NCBI RefSeq assembly: GCF_030851345.1
Contig: NZ_JALPNU010000004.1
Span: forward strand, 310,001-374,000
Source: Marinifilum sp. D714
GTDB taxonomy: Bacteria > Bacteroidota > Bacteroidia > Bacteroidales > Marinifilaceae
Length of the DNA: 64,000 bases
Direction of reading: 5' to 3'
Of this stretch, positions 9,026 to 17,517 are shown piece after piece. Below the pieces are notes generated by a model that saw only the letters and a program-made list of their open reading frames with translations, ran no database searches and was not told the origin of the DNA. Every line of letters starts with the position of its first letter. Position 1 is the stretch's first letter. Both the position numbers and the translations under genes were made by a program.

Positions 9026-10405
9026 TTAGTCGATTTTCTCCAACTGCACTGTAAAGTGTCTCATAATTGGAGCTTCGTCAACAATTTTGAAACCATGCTT
9101 GATTTCGTGTCTGCGATCGTAAACATTTTTAAGAGCTGCAGCAATTACATCCATATGGTTGTTCGTATAGGTTCTTCTAGGAATAGCCAAACGCAACAAT
9201 TCCAAATCCGGGTAACGGTTTTCTCTAGTTTCAGGATCTCTATCTGCCAAAATAGTTCCAATTTCAACACCACGGATACCAGCTTCTAAATACAACTCGC
9301 AACCTAAAGTTTGTGCCTGGTATTCTTCTTTTGGAATGTGAGATAAAATTTTCTTAGCATCTACGAAAATAGCGTGACCGCCAATTGGCTTTTGAAATGG
9401 GATGCCATACTCTTCCAATTTACCACCAAGATATTCTACTTGTTTGATACGAGTTTCCAAATAGTCGAATTCAGTACCTTCATCCAAACCTTGAGCCAAA
9501 GCATTCATGTCGCGACCTGACATACCACCATAAGTAACATATCCTTCGAACATGATATTGTAAGTAGAAGCTTTTTTCCAAAGTTCTTCGCTCTTCATAC
9601 CAATGAAACCACCCATGTTCACAATTGCATCCTTCTTAGAACTCATGGTTGCCATATCAGCATACGAGTACATCTCCAATACAATCTCTTTGATTGTTTT
9701 ATCAGCATAACCTTCTTCACGAGTCTTAATGAAGTAAGCATTCTCAGCAAAACGAGCAGAATCGAAACACACAGGAATTTCATACTTGTCTGCCAATTCT
9801 TTTACTGCTTTAATGTTGGCCATAGAAACAGGCTGACCTCCTGATGTGTTACAAGTAACTGTAACAATGATCATAGGAATTTGCTCCTTTGGATAAGTTG
9901 AAAGAACAGACTCTAATTTTACAAGGTCAAGGTTTCCTTTAAATGGATGATCAATTTCAGTATCAAAAGCTTCATCAATTGTACAGTCGATAGCTTTTGC
10001 TTTTCTAAACTCGATGTGACCTTTGGTAGTGTCGAAATGAGAGTTTCCAGGAACAACATCACCATCTTTTACCAAAACAGAGAACAATACATTCTCAGCA
10101 GCACGTCCTTGGTGAGTAGGCAGGAAGTGATCGAATCCCAAGATGTTTTTTAATGCTTCTTTCATGTTGTAATATGAACGAGCACCTGCGTAACTTTCGT
10201 CACCTAACATCATAGCTGACCATTGTTTGTCACTCATCGCACCTGTACCTGAATCGGTCAATAAGTCAATAAAAACCTGATCACTTTTAAGGTTAAATAA
10301 GTTATAGTTGGCATCTTTTAACCATTGTTCTCTTTCTTCACGAGTACTTCTTCTAATGGTTTCAACCATCTTAATTTTGAATGATTCTGCAAATGGAATT
10401 TCCAT
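9026..10405 (-). CDS. tnaA: Tryptophanase (L-tryptophan indole-lyase)
   Basis: The 459-residue PLP enzyme splits tryptophan to indole, pyruvate and ammonia. The PLP lysine is in MSSKKDA (Lys258). Several positions separate it from tyrosine phenol-lyase. It has Asp in FDTTKGH (Asp125) where the lyase has Thr. It has Ile in VEIG where the lyase has Arg. It has His in MRHFT (His450) where the lyase has Phe. All favour tryptophanase. It is alone in its transcript, behind a 340-nt leader that encodes a short peptide and an intrinsic terminator, so its expression is probably controlled by attenuation. Product indole may act as a signal. Confidence 0.92.
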   Translation of the reverse strand: MEIPFAESFKIKMVETIRRSTREEREQWLKDANYNLFNLKSDQVFIDLLTDSGTGAMSDKQWSAMMLGDESYAGARSYYNMKEALKNILGFDHFLPTHQGRAAENVLFSVLVKDGDVVPGNSHFDTTKGHIEFRKAKAIDCTIDEAFDTEIDHPFKGNLDLVKLESVLSTYPKEQIPMIIVTVTCNTSGGQPVSMANIKAVKELADKYEIPVCFDSARFAENAYFIKTREEGYADKTIKEIVLEMYSYADMATMSSKKDAIVNMGGFIGMKSEELWKKASTYNIMFEGYVTYGGMSGRDMNALAQGLDEGTEFDYLETRIKQVEYLGGKLEEYGIPFQKPIGGHAIFVDAKKILSHIPKEEYQAQTLGCELYLEAGIRGVEIGTILADRDPETRENRYPDLELLRLAIPRRTYTNNHMDVIAAALKNVYDRRHEIKHGFKIVDEAPIMRHFTVQLEKID

Positions 10406-10612
10406 GATAATTTTTTTATTTAATTGCTTAATATTTTGTTCGTTACTAGTATTGGCTTTGGTTCAATTTATGGTACCTAAAATAACTGTGGATACTACAA
10501 ATCAATCAATTACATTGTTGTGATATTGAGTTAGCCAAAAAATGAAATACAGATATGCAATAAGAACTGACCTGATGTAGTAATCTGATCAAAAAATTGC
10601 TATTGTATATTG

Positions 10613-10641
10613 TATTGAAAAAAATGGGACAGGAATGTCCC
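10613..10641 (-). terminator. Attenuator terminator in the tnaA leader
   Basis: On the minus strand GGGACA, a TTCC loop and TGTCCC form a perfect 6-bp stem followed by ATTTTTTT. It lies about 110 nt after the predicted start of transcription and 210 nt before tnaA, so by default it would stop transcription before the gene. It begins only 8 nt after the leader-peptide stop codon, so a ribosome waiting on that stop would cover its first arm. Confidence 0.8.
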
Positions 10642-10669
10642 GAGACGGATTAGAAGTGAAACTCGTCTC
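10642..10669 (-). promoter_or_regulatory. Leader hairpin enclosing the peptide stop codon
   Basis: GAGACG and CGTCTC form a 6-bp stem whose 16-nt loop holds the last codons and the TAA of the leader ORF. It abuts the terminator hairpin with no spacer, so the two would stack. Translation to the stop must open it. Confidence 0.65.
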
Positions 10670-10730
10670 TGTTTTTGATGTTAAGGTAGACTTTGTGTGT
10701 CAGTTTAGGAAGTTGAAATTTAATTTCCAT
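10650..10730 (-). CDS. Putative tnaA leader peptide (TnaC-like)
   Basis: A 26-codon ORF with an ATG start lies about 20 nt after the predicted transcription start of tnaA and ends with TAA inside the hairpin at 10642-10669, just before the intrinsic terminator. The peptide is basic, has no tryptophan, and ends NRDEFHF. Its middle YLNIKNR recalls WFNIDNK of E. coli TnaC, which may be coincidence. Its position is what a stalling leader peptide needs: a ribosome held at the stop would mask the terminator and let tnaA be transcribed. No Shine-Dalgarno is seen, as usual in this phylum. The function is inference from layout. Confidence 0.7.
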   Translation of the reverse strand: MEIKFQLPKLTHKVYLNIKNRDEFHF

Positions 10731-10754
10731 GCTTTCTGAATTTTCTACTGTTGG

Positions 10755-10784
10755 CAAAAATAAAACTTTTTGACTTGAAACAAA
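10755..10784 (-). promoter_or_regulatory. tnaA promoter
   Basis: On the minus strand TTTG (10784-10781), an 18-nt spacer and TATTTTTG (10762-10755) match the Bacteroidota sigma-A consensus TTTG-N18-20-TAnnTTTG. Transcription would begin near 10750, just ahead of the leader peptide. Confidence 0.7.
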
Positions 10785-10996
10785 AATTAAGGGCTAAAAA
10801 TATGCAAACGATTGAATTGAGGATCCTTTAGAAATAAACGATATTTTGGTCTATTTTTTGAATAGATTGCCCGCATAAATGCTTTTAAGAACAAAATAAA
10901 TTTGACATTTTTGCACAAACCAAATATGCTAGGATTGTATTTGGTTAGTGTATGTTCCAAAAGCCCATATTATTAATCCGAACAGAGCTAAGCCCA

Positions 10997-12634
10997 ATGA
11001 TTCGATATTTTCTTGTATTGCTGATTGTAATTCAGCCATTTGTTTTGTTATCTCAAAATACGATACAGTTGCAGAAAGACTCTTTGCTTCTGGATACCAT
11101 TCGATTTGAAGAGTCGGTTTATAAAATAAGACACAATAGAACAGATTCGCTAAAGCACTTTACGCACGATTCTGTTTTACATCCTATAAAAGATCCTTTG
11201 AATCATATTGAAAATGTAGGATTCAGGTTTATAGTACGTGAACTGGCAGTGGACTATGCTCCAAATCAACATCAAACCGATTCTGTTCGTAATGCGGTAA
11301 ATACTTTGCTTCAGTATGTGGGGAATGATAGCATCCGAAATATGGTTTTTTACCTTAAGGATTATATAGAAAAGAGAAAAACTGAAGAGGCTTTAAGAGA
11401 AGTTAAAAAACAAATTGAACTTGAAAAGATATTAAGCTATCAGCCGGATTTGCCGGTGATTGAGGAAGTGGAAAGTCATGAAACATGGAAGACTGAAGCT
11501 TTGGATGAGCTTTATAATTACGTGGAACACGATCCGGTGCACCAATGGATAAGAGAGATTAGCCGAGATTCTGTATTTCTTGGGGTGCGTAACTTTATGA
11601 ATGACTCTATAAAGTTTTGGATTAATAATGGAAAACAAGACTACAAGAGATTTTGGCTAAAAAAGAACAAACGAGATTCTATAGGTATTTGGATACAGAA
11701 TACCTCAGATCGATCGGTTAGAATTTTGGTTGATGATGATGTTTATCAGCAATCGGTGCAACGTTCAAAAGTGAGAGGAACAAGAGTGTTGTTAGAGAAA
11801 AAAGAACGAGCAGATCAATATGCATTAGCCAAGCTGGGTAAATACAAACGCTATTCTCAAATCTGGAAAGTTGGAGCAACAGTTGGAATGGCTTTTAATC
11901 AAGGTCATGTAAGTGATAGTTGGTCTAGAGGAGGAGAGAGCACCATGGCCACCACCTCAACCCTTGAGGCATTTGCAAATTACAAAAGAGGAAACCATAC
12001 CTGGGACAACAGTCTGAAATTAAAATACGGATTGTTAAAATCAGGTGAGGATGGATTTAGAAAGAATGAAGATAGAATTGAGTTTAATACCAAATACGGA
12101 CAAAAAGCGGTGAAGAATTGGTACTATTCTGCACAGTTTAATTTAAAAACACAAATGGTAAAAGGCTATTCGTATCCAAGTGATGCACCACGAGTGTTGA
12201 AGTCAAACTTTTTTGCACCTGCTTATATCATTGCTTCCGTTGGTATGGATTATAAACCCAATAAGAATTTTTCAGTACTTCTTTCACCACTTTCATCCAA
12301 GTATACTATCGTTAAGGATACGGCAAATATAGATCAAACGGCTTATGGTGTTGACGAAGACAAGAAAGTTAAAAAAGAGGTTGGTTCGTATGTAAACCTT
12401 TATCATAAATTGAAATTTTGGGAAGATTTAGTTTTGGTAAACAAGTTTACTTTGTATTCGAATTATAGCGAAAAGCCTAAAAATATTGATGTGGATTGGG
12501 AGTTAAGTCTTACAATGCCAATCAACCAGTACTTGTTGTCTAAATTCTCAACCCATTTAATCTCTGACGATGATACCGGATCGAAAGTTCAGTTTAAAGA
12601 GAACTTTTCAATTGGGATTAGTTACCGATTTTAA
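10997..12634 (+). CDS. DUF3078 outer-membrane beta-barrel protein
   Basis: This protein is 545 residues from the ATG at 10997, chosen because it opens a signal peptide; an ATG 45 nt upstream would put 15 polar residues before it. The N-terminal half is charged with repeated RDSI-x-WI and NDSI-x-FWI units. The C-terminal 270 residues match DUF3078: VGMAFNQGHVSDSWSRGGES, then alternating beta strands ending in SIGISYRF with a terminal Phe. This is the pattern of an outer-membrane barrel. A TAAATTTG box at 10897-10904 may be its -7 element. The role is unknown. Confidence 0.8.
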   Translation: MIRYFLVLLIVIQPFVLLSQNTIQLQKDSLLLDTIRFEESVYKIRHNRTDSLKHFTHDSVLHPIKDPLNHIENVGFRFIVRELAVDYAPNQHQTDSVRNAVNTLLQYVGNDSIRNMVFYLKDYIEKRKTEEALREVKKQIELEKILSYQPDLPVIEEVESHETWKTEALDELYNYVEHDPVHQWIREISRDSVFLGVRNFMNDSIKFWINNGKQDYKRFWLKKNKRDSIGIWIQNTSDRSVRILVDDDVYQQSVQRSKVRGTRVLLEKKERADQYALAKLGKYKRYSQIWKVGATVGMAFNQGHVSDSWSRGGESTMATTSTLEAFANYKRGNHTWDNSLKLKYGLLKSGEDGFRKNEDRIEFNTKYGQKAVKNWYYSAQFNLKTQMVKGYSYPSDAPRVLKSNFFAPAYIIASVGMDYKPNKNFSVLLSPLSSKYTIVKDTANIDQTAYGVDEDKKVKKEVGSYVNLYHKLKFWEDLVLVNKFTLYSNYSEKPKNIDVDWELSLTMPINQYLLSKFSTHLISDDDTGSKVQFKENFSIGISYRF

Positions 12635-12757
12635 ATCAATATAAAAATGGTATAAACACCCATTTTTGTAACAGGTAGAGGTAGTTTGTTGTGTTTTTAA
12701 ACCTATGATAATTGTTTAAAAAACATTATTTTGGGATTGAAATTAAAACATTAATCT

Positions 12758-13225
12758 ATGAGTTTAAATTATGAGGTTCCAGGTGTTGGAACGATTACTA
12801 TCGATACCTTGGTGGTAGATTCGAATGGAACATTAACCGTTAAAGGAGAAATGGTTCCTGGTGTGGTGGAAAGAATTCATCGTTTACAAATGATAGGAGT
12901 TAACGTGGTTATGATTTCATCAGACCAACGTGGAAATGCAAGGGATTTAGCATTGTCGAGTGGTATAGCTTATTATGAAGCGAGCAATTCCAGAGAAAAA
13001 GAAGATGTATTGCTTTCTTTGGGAAGTCAAAATGTTGCAGCTATTGGTAATGCTCGTATAGATATAGGATTGTTCGTTCAATCAATAATTTCAGTAGCTA
13101 CGCTTCAGTCAGAAGGAATTCATAAAGATATTATTGATCACGTTGATGTAATTTTGCCATCAATTAATGATGCACTTGACTTCTTCCTTGATAGCGATAC
13201 TTTCATTGCTACAATGAAAAGATAG
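12758..13225 (+). CDS. HAD-like soluble P-type ATPase domain protein
   Basis: The 155-residue protein resembles the stand-alone phosphorylation-domain proteins called soluble P-type ATPases (COG4087). Motif I is VVDSNGTL with Asp21 as the likely nucleophile, motif II is MISSDQ, and GNARID replaces the GDGxND motif that binds magnesium. It may therefore be a weak phosphatase or a regulatory relic. It is soluble and monocistronic, and a terminator follows at 13264. The substrate is unknown. Confidence 0.75.
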   Translation: MSLNYEVPGVGTITIDTLVVDSNGTLTVKGEMVPGVVERIHRLQMIGVNVVMISSDQRGNARDLALSSGIAYYEASNSREKEDVLLSLGSQNVAAIGNARIDIGLFVQSIISVATLQSEGIHKDIIDHVDVILPSINDALDFFLDSDTFIATMKR

Positions 13226-13263
13226 TTGCGTACGAAATTGACTTATTAATCAGAATAAAATTA

Positions 13264-13290
13264 AAATCTCCTTGAAGGAGATTTTTTTTT
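13264..13290 (+). terminator. Intrinsic terminator
   Basis: AAAATCTCC, a short loop and GGAGATTTT are followed by T9, ending the transcript of the HAD-like gene. The next gene cannot start inside it. Confidence 0.85.
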
Positions 13291-13339
13291 GCAAATCACA
13301 TTAGAACAGACTATTTTTTCGGTGTTGATTTTACTGCCT

Positions 13340-13774
13340 ATGAATTTAATTTTATTAATTGTATCAGTTGTTGCTGTTGGGTTTGGCGTATATTGGTATT
13401 TTATTCATGTACCAAATTATTTCGCTTATGTATCTTCAGAAGGAGAGGATTTGAAAGAATTTCTGAATCCAGATAGGCTTTTGGAGCTTACACAGGAACA
13501 ACAAGATGACATTTGGATTCTGGATGTTAGGGAAGAGGAATATTTCTTAATGGGGCATATTCCCAATGCAAAAAGCTTTCCGCATCATGATGTGGAAAAC
13601 TGGTACCCTAAAATACCTAAAGACAAGGCATTGATATTGTATTGTGATTTAACCATTAAAACACAAAATGTAATTATCTTTTTAGAAGAAAAAGGATATA
13701 CAAAAATGTTGAATTGGGGTAAATATAAGCGATGGAATCATAAAGAAACGGTAGAAGAAACCATTTCCATTTAA
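13340..13774 (+). CDS. Membrane-anchored rhodanese-like protein
   Basis: From the ATG at 13340 the protein is 144 residues; the TTG at 13289 lies inside a terminator and is not believed. An N-terminal membrane helix (residues 2-22) is followed by a rhodanese domain with the [19 protein letters not shown] signature and the catalytic cysteine in LILYCDLT. Rhodaneses move sulfane sulfur or act as protein-interaction domains. The domain probably faces the periplasm. It ends 4 nt over the stop of the convergent macro-domain gene. Confidence 0.85.
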   Translation: MNLILLIVSVVAVGFGVYWYFIHVPNYFAYVSSEGEDLKEFLNPDRLLELTQEQQDDIWILDVREEEYFLMGHIPNAKSFPHHDVENWYPKIPKDKALILYCDLTIKTQNVIIFLEEKGYTKMLNWGKYKRWNHKETVEETISI

Positions 13775-14268
13775 AGTAATTCATTGTATAGCTTTAAGTT
13801 TTCATCATCGAATACGCAAAAAACAAGCTCTTTTAAGTATTTGCATTTTGCCAATTGTTTTCGAACGGTTTTAATGGCGATCTCGGCAGCTTCCTTTTTA
13901 GGGTAGCGATAAACACCTGTGCTGATATTTGGGAAAGCAATACTTTGCAGTTTATACTTCTCAGCAAGCTTTATGCTCTCTTTGTAGCAACTCTTTAGCA
14001 ATTGATCTTCATCATATTTACCTCCGCTATAAACAGGACCAACGGTATGAATAACGTACTTGCAAGGTAAATTATATGCTTTCGTGATTTTGGCCTCTCC
14101 TGTGGAACATCCATTAAGTGTGCGACACTCTTCCAATAATGCGGGGCCAGCAGCTCTGTGTATTGCTCCGTCAACTCCACCACCTCCCAATAGGCTTCTG
14201 TTTGCTGCATTTACAATACAATCGATTTTCAGTTTGGTAATATCTCCCTTAAAAATTTTAATTTTCAT
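13771..14268 (-). CDS. Macro-domain protein, ADP-ribose deacylase type
   Basis: The 165-residue protein is a single macro domain of the YmdB/MacroD class, which removes ADP-ribose or O-acetyl-ADP-ribose modifications. It has the GDITKL start, the [22 protein letters not shown] catalytic loop with conserved Asn and Asp, and the phosphate loop ISTGVYRYP. Length is typical. Its stop overlaps the convergent rhodanese stop by 4 nt. Hydrolase activity is expected because all loop residues are present. Confidence 0.92.
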   Translation of the reverse strand: MKIKIFKGDITKLKIDCIVNAANRSLLGGGGVDGAIHRAAGPALLEECRTLNGCSTGEAKITKAYNLPCKYVIHTVGPVYSGGKYDEDQLLKSCYKESIKLAEKYKLQSIAFPNISTGVYRYPKKEAAEIAIKTVRKQLAKCKYLKELVFCVFDDENLKLYNELL

Positions 14269-14461
14269 GACAGCTAGTTTAATTTTACTTTTCTATCCCT
14301 GTTAATTATCCTAAATTGTATGGTGATCTTTCACCTCTGAACCAAATGATTATTTCATTTTAATCTATACACAGATTTTCAATTTATACTAAATATCGAT
14401 CTTGTGTATTTTAAAATTAATAATTCAAAATCATTATAAAAAACAATTTCGAAATCGATTG

Positions 14462-14483
14462 CAATTCACTGACAGTGAAATTG
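14462..14483. promoter_or_regulatory. Palindromic operator candidate before pfkA
   Basis: CAATT-CACTG-A-CAGTG-AAATTG is a near-perfect inverted repeat about 80 nt upstream of the phosphofructokinase start. It could bind a dimeric regulator, or be a chance palindrome. Confidence 0.35.
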
Positions 14484-14561
14484 TTTGTTTCGGTTTGGAA
14501 AAATATTTTTATTTTAGCCGCGCTAGCCAAGCAAATTGATTGAAATATTAAATTGACAATT

Positions 14562-15656
14562 ATGAAAAGAGTATTAGTTGCGACCGGAGGTGGTGATTGC
14601 CCTGGTTTGAATGCTGTGATTCGCGCCGTTGTGAAACGTGCAGCTCAAGAAAAGGATTGGGAAGTTGTAGGAAGTATTCAGTCTTTCGACGGAATTTTGA
14701 AGGAACCTACTGAAATTAAGATATTAGATGATGCTGCAGTTAAAGGTATTCACTATCAAGGGGGTACGATTATTGGAACAACTACAAAAGGTGGTCCTTT
14801 TGCTTGGCCAGTAAAAAACAAAGATGGTTCTTGGGGATCTGCTGACCGTTCTGATGAAATGATCCGCAAATTACAATACTTGGGAATCGATGCTGTAATT
14901 AGCATTGGTGGTGACGGTTCTCAGAAAATTTCACAAGCTCTTTACGAAAAAGGATTAAACATTATTGGTGTACCTAAAACTATCGATAATGACCTTTCGG
15001 CTACCGATTTTACTTTTGGTTACCAAACTGCTGTACAAATTTGTACTGAAGCTGTTGATAAGTTGAAAACTACAGCTGCTTCTCACAACCGTGTTTTCAT
15101 TTTGGAAGCTATGGGACGTGATGCAGGTTGGATTGCTTTAAGTGCTGCAATTGCAGGTGGTGCAGAAGCTTGTTTGATTCCTGAAATTCCTTACGATATC
15201 AAGAAAGTAAAAGAGAAATTGGATACTCGTTTCTTGAAAGGTAAAGGATTCGGTATTATCGTAGTTGCTGAAGGGGCTATGCCAAAAGGTGGATCAGCTT
15301 TAGCTGAGGTAAGCGATGAGGTAGGTAACCCTAACTTGAAGTTAAGTGGTGCTGCTGATCGTTTGGCTGCAGAATTGAAAGAAGCAGGTGTAGAAGCAGA
15401 TATCCGTACTACTGTTTTGGGTCACCTACAACGTGGTGGTATTCCAGTAGCTTACGACCGTGTATTGGCAACTCAGTTTGGTGTTAAGGCATTCGAAATG
15501 GTATTGGAAGGTAAGTTTGGTCATATGGTTGCTTACCGTCATCCACAGGTTGTTGCTGTTCCTCTTCCTGAGGCTATTGGTCAGCAAAACTTGGTTGATC
15601 CAAAATCGAACCTTGTTGCTACTGCAAAAGGTGTTGGTATTGCATTTGGAGACTAA
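14562..15656 (+). CDS. pfkA: 6-phosphofructokinase
   Basis: The 364-residue enzyme phosphorylates fructose 6-phosphate in glycolysis. The ATG at 14562 is used; a TTG 9 nt upstream is not needed. It has the ATGGGDCPGLN phosphate loop, the GGDGS motif, and PKTIDNDL with the catalytic Asp. Gly in GGDGS points to ATP, while Lys in PKTIDND is the residue found in pyrophosphate-dependent enzymes. This Gly/Lys mix is known in the mixed-substrate group of phosphofructokinases, so the phosphate donor cannot be settled here. It is monocistronic with its own terminator. Confidence 0.92.
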   Translation: MKRVLVATGGGDCPGLNAVIRAVVKRAAQEKDWEVVGSIQSFDGILKEPTEIKILDDAAVKGIHYQGGTIIGTTTKGGPFAWPVKNKDGSWGSADRSDEMIRKLQYLGIDAVISIGGDGSQKISQALYEKGLNIIGVPKTIDNDLSATDFTFGYQTAVQICTEAVDKLKTTAASHNRVFILEAMGRDAGWIALSAAIAGGAEACLIPEIPYDIKKVKEKLDTRFLKGKGFGIIVVAEGAMPKGGSALAEVSDEVGNPNLKLSGAADRLAAELKEAGVEADIRTTVLGHLQRGGIPVAYDRVLATQFGVKAFEMVLEGKFGHMVAYRHPQVVAVPLPEAIGQQNLVDPKSNLVATAKGVGIAFGD

Positions 15657-15676
15657 TTTAAGTCCAAAGATATTAC

Positions 15677-15710
15677 AAGCCGGAGTTCGTATGAATTCCG
15701 GCTTTTTTGT
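15677..15710 (+). terminator. Intrinsic terminator of pfkA
   Basis: AAGCCGGA and TCCGGCTT form an 8-bp stem with a 12-nt loop, followed by TTTT, 20 nt past the stop. Confidence 0.85.
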
Positions 15711-15766
15711 TTATAGACGCTGATTTTTATGAAAGATATGATTGCCGCAGATTTAAATTTTCTTTA

Positions 15767-15934
15767 AAATGTTACAGGGATCGGCATCTGCAAAGCAAGC
15801 GGGGCCCCATAGGTGAAGAAAGCGAAAAAATAGAAATGCTGTTGAGTGAGGAACGAACGAAACTATCTATTTCTATTCGCTTTTGAACCGTTATGGGTTG
15901 TAGAGTTGCTGCGCCGTAGATTTTTGTTACTTTT
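15767..15934. repeat. Long imperfect inverted repeat
   Basis: Left arm 15767-15837 and right arm 15869-15934 are imperfect reverse complements around a 31-nt loop. Matching blocks from the loop outwards are ATAGAAAT/ATTTCTAT, AGCGAA/TTCGCT, CCCATA/TATGGG, and GCAAAGC/GCTGCGC-like. No coding frame runs through it. It fills the gap between pfkA and the DCC gene and looks like a dispersed intergenic repeat that folds as RNA or DNA. Confidence 0.6.
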
Positions 15935-16006
15935 CATCAATGGAAAAGTAAGAGGAAATAATTGCTCTCAAATAGCCTAAATACATAGCTTATAACTTTT
16001 AAAGCT

Positions 16007-16432
16007 TTATTCATAAAACCTATCTCTCCATTCAGGTTTTGGAACCATGCATTGATTCTTTTTGCCAAACCAGGAGTATCTGTTTCTGGCAATCAGATCG
16101 TAAACCCAATTGGTAATAGCATGAGGTAGGTATTTGAAATAATAGAGTGCTTTCCAGGGATAAATTAAATGCTTGCTAATTTGAAAAGCTGCGGAGCTCT
16201 TGGTGTAAGCCTTGTTGTCTTCGATAAAAACAACGGTATTCATATCATCGGAAGATAGTTTGTGTTGAGCAAGTAACTGTTTGGCAAAATCAGATTGAAG
16301 GGGAGAGAAATGAATGTTTTCTGCCCGATTGTAAGCAAGCACAAAACGAACTGTTGTATTGCAAAAATTACAAACCCCATCGAAAAGTACGATAGGGTTT
16401 GAATTATTAATATTTTTTGAATGACTGTGCAT
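16007..16432 (-). CDS. DCC-family thiol-disulfide oxidoreductase (DUF393)
   Basis: The 141-residue protein opens with the family signature VLFDGVCNFCN, whose DxxCxxC supplies the name, and ends with the RNRYSWFGKKNQC block. DUF393 proteins are thioredoxin-like and presumed to be oxidoreductases. Here it is the last gene of the arsenical-type operon, 24 nt after the permease, so it may provide thiols to that system, which is inference. Alternatively it is an unrelated passenger. Confidence 0.85.
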   Translation of the reverse strand: MHSHSKNINNSNPIVLFDGVCNFCNTTVRFVLAYNRAENIHFSPLQSDFAKQLLAQHKLSSDDMNTVVFIEDNKAYTKSSAAFQISKHLIYPWKALYYFKYLPHAITNWVYDLIARNRYSWFGKKNQCMVPKPEWRDRFYE

Positions 16433-16456
16433 TTTGTTTTTATCTCATACTTTATT

Positions 16457-17494
16457 CTAGTAGATAAAGTTAAAAATAAATCCAACGCAAAGAATACCTG
16501 CTGCTACAATTCCAACAAAGGCTAGAATCAAAGGCATTTTAAGTACTTTTTTCAGGATAATTACCTCAGGCAATGATAAGCCAATTACCGACATCATAAA
16601 TGCCAGTGCCGTTCCCAGTGATGCACCTTTCTCGATTAAAACGCTAACAATAGGAATAATTCCTGCCGCATTTGAGTACATCGGAATTCCAATAACAATT
16701 GACAAAGGAACCGAATACCAAGCTGATTTGCCCATTAGGTTGGCCATGAAATCTTCTGGTACATACCCATGAGCACCAGCTCCAATGGCTACCCCAATTA
16801 CAATGTACAACCAAATTTTACCTACAATTTCTTTTACAGAATCGATACCCGATTTAATTCTATCTGAGAATGGAATTTTGGTTACATCTTGGTCGGTTTG
16901 ACCAGTTTTAACTTCGAAAACCCATTCTTGTACGTATTTTTCCAATTTTAAAACTCCGATTAACCAGCCAGCAACTATTGCAATTAATAATCCGGTAAGG
17001 GTATAAATGATTGCAGTTTTCCAGCCAAATAATCCAACCAACATGATTAAGGCAATTTCGTTTACCATTGGTGCTGCAATCAGGAAACTGAAAGTTACTC
17101 CCAGAGGTACACCTGCTTCAACAAATCCTAAGAACAAAGGAATGGCGGAACATGAACAGAATGGCGTAACAACTCCTAGCAGGGCTGCCATTACGTTTCC
17201 TAAAAAAGTAGACTTGCCAGCCAAAGCTTTTCTGGTTTTCTCTGGTGAGAAATAGCTACGAATGATTCCCACTCCAAAAATAATTAGCACAAGCAGTAGC
17301 AGTACTTTAGGAACTTCGAAAATGAAGAAACGAATGGTCTCAGTAAGGTGAGTTCCTGCTTTCATTCCAAAAACAGTATCGATAAAAAAATCGGAAATGT
17401 TCTGAAGGTTTACATAGAGAATGTACCAAATTGGTAATGATAGCAAAACCAATGAAAGCTGTTTTCTATTGGTGATTTGAATAGATTTGATCAT
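16457..17494 (-). CDS. ArsP-like permease (DUF318/UPF0718)
   Basis: This 345-residue inner-membrane permease has about nine helices and the family motif TPFCSCSAIPLFLGF, with cysteines in the transport path, and APMVNEIA in the following helix. DUF318 permeases include ArsP, which exports trivalent organoarsenicals. It sits 23 nt after an ArsG-like permease in an operon headed by an ArsR regulator, which supports metalloid export. Other metal substrates are possible. Confidence 0.8.
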   Translation of the reverse strand: MIKSIQITNRKQLSLVLLSLPIWYILYVNLQNISDFFIDTVFGMKAGTHLTETIRFFIFEVPKVLLLLVLIIFGVGIIRSYFSPEKTRKALAGKSTFLGNVMAALLGVVTPFCSCSAIPLFLGFVEAGVPLGVTFSFLIAAPMVNEIALIMLVGLFGWKTAIIYTLTGLLIAIVAGWLIGVLKLEKYVQEWVFEVKTGQTDQDVTKIPFSDRIKSGIDSVKEIVGKIWLYIVIGVAIGAGAHGYVPEDFMANLMGKSAWYSVPLSIVIGIPMYSNAAGIIPIVSVLIEKGASLGTALAFMMSVIGLSLPEVIILKKVLKMPLILAFVGIVAAGILCVGFIFNFIY

Positions 17495-17517
17495 GATATT
17501 CTAAAAACTGATATCGG

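Noticed and set aside
9026-10405. Tyrosine phenol-lyase rather than tryptophanase
   Set aside because: The Asp, Ile and His at the specificity positions are those of tryptophanase, not the Thr, Arg and Phe of the lyase.
13289-13339. TTG start for the rhodanese gene
   Set aside because: It falls in the T-run of a terminator; the ATG at 13340 gives a proper membrane anchor.
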